Assembly: GCA_023935145.1 (NCBI GenBank)
Contig: CM043698.1
Coordinates: 19,347,001 to 19,411,000, forward strand
Direction: 5' to 3'
DNA length: 64,000 nucleotides
Origin: Bretschneidera sinensis
Lineage: Eukaryota > Streptophyta > Magnoliopsida > Brassicales > Akaniaceae
Part shown: positions 58,264 to 64,000 of the stretch, piece after piece
Numbering within the stretch: the stretch's first letter is position 1
How the letters are laid out: the number at the start of each line of letters is the position of its first letter
The notes under the pieces: model-generated
Database searches by the model: none
Told to the model about the DNA's origin: nothing
Seen by the model: the letters and a program-made list of their open reading frames with translations, nothing else
Made by a program: the position numbers and the translations under genes

Positions 58264-59160
58264 ATAGACGTTATAAGAGCATTAAATCAGATAAGATGAT
58301 CAGCCATCAAAAAAGCCAGTGAATCAAGAACTTTTAAAAGAGAAGTTCAATGGGAAACATCGAGAAAAATAAGATAACTCTAGGACTCAGGGTTGATAAG
58401 CTCGAGAGAACTTTACTTCGACTTCGAGCACATATAACTACTAAGCCATTCAGGGATCGAGAACAAAGTCATGTGTTTAATTTGGCTAAGGTAAAAATGG
58501 TCACGATTAAATACAACTCACATAGTGAGTGCAGATGTCGACACGTGGCATGCTCGGCGCAATTAATCCAGAGGACGTGGAGAAGTGAAACGTGGAAGAC
58601 TGTTTGAAAACATCAATACAACTATCAGACATGAAGTGTTATAAATAATAGCATAATCAATCATAAGTGGCATACCGACAATCATCCAACAATCATTATC
58701 TATTTGCATTTATTTTCGAGCCCGTTACATTTGAGTTTGCTGATTTCCAATCGCAATAGGAGTAATTTTATTGTAATCATAGATGTAGTTCCCTTCATTC
58801 ATCTCATTCCTGTGTCTATCTCAAAGTCAAATCAAGCTAGAGTCGCATTGAAGACTTGGCTTACGTTACAACAAGCTCAATGGGTCTGTATCTAGTTTTT
58901 TTTTTTTTTTTTTTGTTTCAGTCTTGTAACCTATTGTATCAGTATTGCTTACAATTTTAATATATTGAGTTTGTTGTTACTTTGTATTTGTTTTTTATTT
59001 TGTTCATTAACTCTTAGATTAAATTCATTTCTTTGAATTTATAACGGCATATCATTATAAGTCCTCTTAATTGAGGAATTATCGGACCATCTAAAAAAGT
59101 ATCACTCTAATCGAGTCCATTTCAACTTCAGGTGATGCATAAATTAAATTTTGCACCAAG
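58264..59160. mobile_element. Possible LTR or TRIM-like remnant
   Basis: GC-richer than its flanks, with a TATA-like TTATAAATA near 58638, a CACGTGGCATG string near 58541, a downstream T-run and no domain-bearing frame. The layout resembles an LTR promoter region, but I cannot place both ends or a target duplication, so this is tentative. Confidence 0.25.
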
Positions 59161-59806
59161 AGTATTAATATACATTTAATATAAAATGGTACAATTATAG
59201 TTTGCACCAAGCTATAAGGGTGTCTTTTATAAATAAAAAAAAATCAAATGTGATTGCCGAGAAGACTATATGGCAATGGCTGTGCATAAGAAAAATTCTT
59301 GGCAGGCCCAGGTGGTTCTAAACCAATGTTTTAGACCTGTTGAAATCTTTATTGGTAATTTTGAAGAATTTTATTAGTAATAATTATTTTTTAATCACAC
59401 CCATACTAACATTACTAATAAAATTTTCTAAAATTATCAATATAGTTTTCAATAGATCTAAAACACCTAGCCAACCAAGAATTTTTCCTAGCATCTTTTG
59501 CAACAACTTAAAAAGGTTCTCTTACGCCAACTTTCAGTCGGATATAAACTAATTTTGGCCCCACATATGAGTCATATTTTGATAAGGAAAGATGCTCTTT
59601 GGAGTAATTAATTTTACATCTGTTACAAATAATGAGACAACAAAATAATTGAATTCAGGTTTGTATTGTGACAGTAACCACTCTTAAACAAAGCTGCAAA
59701 ATCCACAAGAAAACACTGCAATGAAGACAATGCTTACTACCTTTAAACTCCAGTCTGTTTCCCTCTTAAAATCCTAAAGCTCAATGAGATCCATTCCTTC
59801 ACATTG

Positions 59807-59809
<3 letters not shown>

Positions 59810-59890
<81 letters not shown>
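59810..59890. repeat. (AT)n microsatellite, ~80 bp
   Basis: An uninterrupted AT dinucleotide run. Confidence 0.97.
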
Positions 59891-59892
<2 letters not shown>

Positions 59893-62730
59893 CCCCAATA
59901 TTCTTCCTGCTTACAAAGATTTAGGAAATGGGTGATCACTTTGCCATGAAAATTACAATTCATGAAGAAGAAAAAAAGCTACGACTACATGCACTAGAGA
60001 GATAATATCCGAAACTTTTAAAACATCTCTTTCCCCTAATGTTTCACTATGTTTTCCATGATTAAAAGAGGTGAAAGACTGACCAACCAGACGAAAACCC
60101 TAATAATTAAAGAAGAAGTGAATGACGTAAGGGTTTTAGGGATGTTTGCTTAAATGTTGGGAGTGATAAAAGGCTGCAATGTGAGAATCTAATAATCTCA
60201 CCATCCATGAAAAAGCTTATAGTAGAGACAGTAGCAAAAGTTCTCCAAAGCTACCTTTTATGAGAGACCCATTTTCACTTTGTAAGAAAGAAGAGCATGC
60301 GACCCCATGCAAAATAAAGGCTCATATCTTTTCAGTTTAATAGCTCATTTACTACCTTTATTCGCTAGACAACAAGACAATGATAACAAGATGGGAGACA
60401 TGCTACTGTCTGGGTTTTTTTAGGTCCAAAATGGACATGCTTAACTGCTTAACAAATTAATAAGAATAATGATTTGTGCACACTTGAGTAGTAATTATTT
60501 GGAAATTTGAGTGGTAATAACCACTAAAGTTTTGAGAATATCTTATTTAAGTGTATTACGTGGGTGTTTAAATAGCATCGTCCATTGTATATAAGATTTC
60601 TCAATTGGGTGAAGTTAGAATTTTCTTTCTTTTAGCTGAAATCAAGTTAGGATAAATCCAATTTGAAATTGATCGATGAACAAATGAACAAGTACTGAAT
60701 CAATTCATTATACCAGTTAACCATGTCTTCTTCCCTCTCCCTCTATTTTTTCTTTTGAGATAAAAAGTAGCATCAGCTTTGTAGAATCATAGATATGCTC
60801 AAGAGTCCAAAGAGAGTGGCAAAGCTGGAGCTTCAGGGAATCAAATGATGATATCATGCAAGTTCAAATGAATAAGTCACGTGACAACAAACAATATGTT
60901 TGTCAGCATTATAATCATTTTTTTATTACTGATAATATTGATAAGAAGACTTGAAATGATCATATTTTATTTTTATTTAATAAAAAGTGATCATATATTC
61001 ATATTAAGCAAGAAATCTCACAATTCTTTCTAGTATAGTATTTATTTTATTGGTCTTTCTTATTATAACCAATATATGGTTATTAATTGTCACTTGCACA
61101 AAATGAAAGAACTATTTGGCATAATTTTTTTGGAATATAAAATATATAAAAAAAAACATTGAATAGACCCACATAAACCAGAAAGGAAAGATTAACACCC
61201 ATGAAGTTTTCTCGTTAAAAGAACCTTCTTTTACAAGAGAAATTTTAACCAGGGCCAATGGGCCATTCAGTAAAAATGGTAAACCACGAGTGGTTGAGCT
61301 GTCTCTGATCCAAATCCAAGTACCATTTGAGTTCTTTTGGGCTAGAAGGTAGAAAAATAAACGTATATAGTAGTCAAGACGGGCTCGCAAGAAATTTAGA
61401 TCCACAAATCAAAAGGGATAAACTGGTTTGTCATTACTCAAATAATCCGCTAAAGTTTTGAATCCTGACTTCTGGTCTGTTTATTTCAATGGAAAATAAT
61501 AATCTAAAAATCAAATACATAAAAAATGATATTTTTTAGTATTTAGATTTTATGAAAATTAATTTAATGTAAAATAACATCTTACATTTTGACATAAACT
61601 ACTTTACAAGAGATTGAAAAATGATTTTTTCTTTGTAAATAAACCACTATTTCACTTTCTTAAAATTTCTCACATATTACACCATTAATTTTCCCACTTT
61701 AATTATTTGTTGCATTTTCCATTATTCATTTTTAAATTTCAACCAAACAAAATTTGCTTATCTGTTAGAGAATAATTCAAAATATTTCAGAATATTAATT
61801 TGGTATTAATTGGTTAATATCCTTAGGTTATTTATTTATTTTTATTATGTTATTTAAGTTATTATATAAAACCTAACAAAGGTCTGTCACTTAACCAAAT
61901 CATATCACATTAATATTTTATAATATTCTGACAATTTTAATAATTTTTTCATGAGCTTGATTACAAAAATCAATCCAAACCACTATTAAAAAAAACCACT
62001 AACAATGTGCATAATTCAATAAACCGCAGCTTCAATTGTATTTGAATCATCAAAGGTACGACCTACTAATGCATGCTAAATCCACAATGAAGATAATCAA
62101 AGAGACAATTTTGTAAAGAGAGAGAAAGAGGGATTGAATGCAATTTTTTTTAATCTATAGAGAGAGAAGTTTCTGCCAAAAGAGCAGAAAAGTATAGACA
62201 GAAATCTGTTTGGGACATGTGTAGACCCAGGGACACAAATTTAAGGGGAGAATAATTTTAGGGGAAATAAATTTGAGTTGTAATAGAAAAATGAAAGGAG
62301 AGAAGAAGTAATCGTAGAGAGAAAGTGTGAAAGCGGGAGAAAAAAAAGTTCTTGACGGTAGAAAATGAGAAAGGAAACAAGAGAGTGGGTGGAATAGAAT
62401 AATTGAAAACGGGAAGGGCAAATTTTCTGTGACAGAAAGAAAATAACGTATTACATGGAGAGAGAAAAAGAGGTGCCAAAGAAGTAGGAAGAAAAATAAA
62501 TAAATAGGGAAGGAAAAGGGCTGGCCGAAAAGTGCAGAAAGTCGGCCAGAAAAGAAGTGATATGCAGGAGAAAAAAAACTGCCGAAAAATAAAGAGGACG
62601 CACGGCAGGCAGCAGGGTTCACAAATCTTGGCGGTTCAGAAACTGGTTTTGCAGAGAGAGTAAAGTATCAGAAATTTAATGAGTGAAAGAAGTGATAGAG
62701 GAAAAGAGAAGATCTTGGTGATAAACACCA

Positions 62731-62820
62731 TCAATTTTTCCATTGGGCGTATTTGTTCAGTACCTAATTAAGCATATTAAAAACGTATTACAGAACAAAT
62801 TCGCCCAATGGAAAAATTGA
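62731..62820. repeat. Near-perfect 28-bp inverted repeat (hairpin)
   Basis: 62731-62758 pairs with 62793-62820 with a single mismatch, around a 34-nt loop; the arms contain TTTTTCCATTGGGCG. Weaker pairing extends a few bases outward (GTGAT near 62719 with ATCAC near 62826). It could be a young MITE or a small-RNA hairpin. Confidence 0.8.
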
Positions 62821-64000
62821 TGCTCATCACAAAGTTCACATTATCAGACTACAAACCACTCAAAATGTAGGTATCTAGGTTAATAATTGTAGACGATAAA
62901 TGTGTGGAAAGAAAAATGGGGAATATTATGTTTGAGACTTCGATTGGTGGGGTGGGGTGGGGAGGGGAGGGGAAGATGGGTTGGTTATCGTTCTCTTGTT
63001 TGGATGTTTTAAAAAAGGATAAGTGCTGAAAAGAATGGAAGATACCTTCAACTTATTTGAGAGAAGGGTGAAGTGAAGGGGAAGCAAAATGGATTTCAAA
63101 TTGAAATTTTAGGCAAGTACTAAAAACACATTCCAAAAATGATCAAGAAAATGCTAACTATTGGTTTATGCACCACTTACCTTCCAAATGTCAACTGAAA
63201 CCAGAAGTTTATTTTAGTATATATGCTCTAATCGATCAAACAGAACAGGTCGTCTAATGCTATGCTTACACACAAGACTAACCCTCTTCGCAAAAGCTAA
63301 CTACTTTGCGATGATGGACGACTGCCCGTAGGGGGCTAAGTCACTGTAAATGTTATGATCTTTTTTCTGATAATAAGAGTTGTAAATGTTAAGATCATAG
63401 TCTACACAAAAAGCTGGTCATTGTTTGTGTCCTCACAATACTTAGGCAACCTGGGCTCAACCTTCAAAACAAATATTGAATGATCCCTGACTCCATACCA
63501 AACTTCGGCCTTGTTTTACTGAGCTTCTCAATATGCCCCAAAAGCACAATTTACCAGGTGAATACTAAAATGAATTAGTTAATAAAATGTTCCTTCTTCA
63601 AGATTATATTCTCACCTCAAAATCATCATACATCCACAGCCAAACAGTTCTACTAACCCGTACCAAAAGGTCCAATACCCAACTAACATCAAAGAAGAAT
63701 GGACCACCAGTCCAATTATAAGCCACTAAGAGACAATAGGATTCTATAATTGGAGGGGTTTCAGGTCGTAATGTGCTTTATTCACCAATCAATTTTAAAC
63801 CCTACTCAAAACGGAGCAAGAAAGAGCCCCCCACCCCTTTCTAACATGCAATCGGCCCCTACAAATTTCTAAAACGGAAAATAATAACAGAGAAACCTAA
63901 GAAAAAGCAAGCCCATGCAAGAATGTCATTTTCATGACTAAGTCTTAAAATAAACAATCCATCAAACAAAAGCTTAAGGTTCTTGGTTATTATTTTTTTT

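Larger units (their letters stand above)
56586..64000. other. 3' flank of LAX2 and repeat-rich DNA, no gene recognised
   Basis: 7.4 kb with only short open frames. It contains a 147-bp direct duplication (57998-58263), an LTR-like segment to about 59160, an (AT)n run (59810-59890), a purine-rich stretch (62100-62720, whose minus-strand open frame of 155 codons is a composition effect) and a hairpin (62731-62820). Around 63.2-64.0 kb the sequence is less AT-rich and looks unique, but I find no coding exon in it. Confidence 0.55.

Noticed and set aside
62155..62622. Minus-strand frame of 155 codons
   Set aside because: Product is mostly Phe/Leu/Ser from a purine-rich plus strand; no domain, no splice context and no conserved start.
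1..64000. CRISPR arrays, operons, bacterial promoters or rRNA genes
   Set aside because: No regularly spaced repeats, no ribosome-site-spaced genes and no rRNA-like sequence; the DNA is plant nuclear.

Overview
The window is nuclear DNA from a flowering plant, almost certainly a eudicot. It is AT-rich and gene-sparse. Its genes are split by GT-AG introns and encode plant-specific families: an AUX1/LAX auxin influx carrier, a nodulin-like MFS transporter, a CBM22-GH10 xylanase, two thaumatin-like proteins and an L10-interacting-MYB type factor. The gaps are filled with transposon debris. There are no operons, CRISPR arrays or bacterial signals. The species cannot be fixed from the sequence alone.

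Layout. 1-1211 is the 3' part of a Ty3/gypsy-type LTR, followed by degenerate repeats; a more GC-rich, organelle-like block lies at about 3080-3535 and an orphan TATA-plus-CT-leader block at 5811-6009. 6955-9419 (+) is a three-exon NFD4-like nodulin/MFS transporter. 10976-13716 (+) is an eight-exon GH10 xylanase-like gene. 16063-17676 (-) is a three-exon, probably GPI-anchored thaumatin-like protein (TLP-1). 17.7-27.5 kb has no recognisable gene and holds foldback elements and a polypyrimidine tract.

27554-37534 is a nested transposon island. A Mutator-like element (MULE) has about 78-bp TIRs, a perfect 9-bp target duplication and a broken PB1-like/acidic reading frame. It has been split by a 6.67-kb LTR retrotransposon with a perfect 5-bp duplication, 1.5-kb LTRs, a tRNA-Asp-type primer site and only a broken gag. 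No pol is visible, which is the TR-GAG type of organisation.

38251-41531 (-) is a second thaumatin-like gene (TLP-2). I place its third exon 2.2 kb downstream of the thaumatin-domain exon. 44377-45403 (-) is a Myb/SANT-like gene with a probable 5'UTR exon near 47.3-47.5 kb. 52874-56585 (+) is a LAX2-type auxin influx carrier in eight exons, with one GC-AG intron. From 56.6 kb to the end I see no gene, only repeats, long AT microsatellites and a near-perfect hairpin.

The genes do not form one pathway. GH10 and the two TLPs are secreted or cell-surface proteins that could act on or at the wall, LAX2 imports auxin at the plasma membrane, and the MYB-like protein is nuclear. The most informative observations are the dated nesting of the two elements, the pol-less retroelement that keeps a motif I associate with the post-pol region of Athila-like elements, the two TLP genes whose second splice donor itself supplies an in-frame stop, and the GC-AG intron in LAX2.
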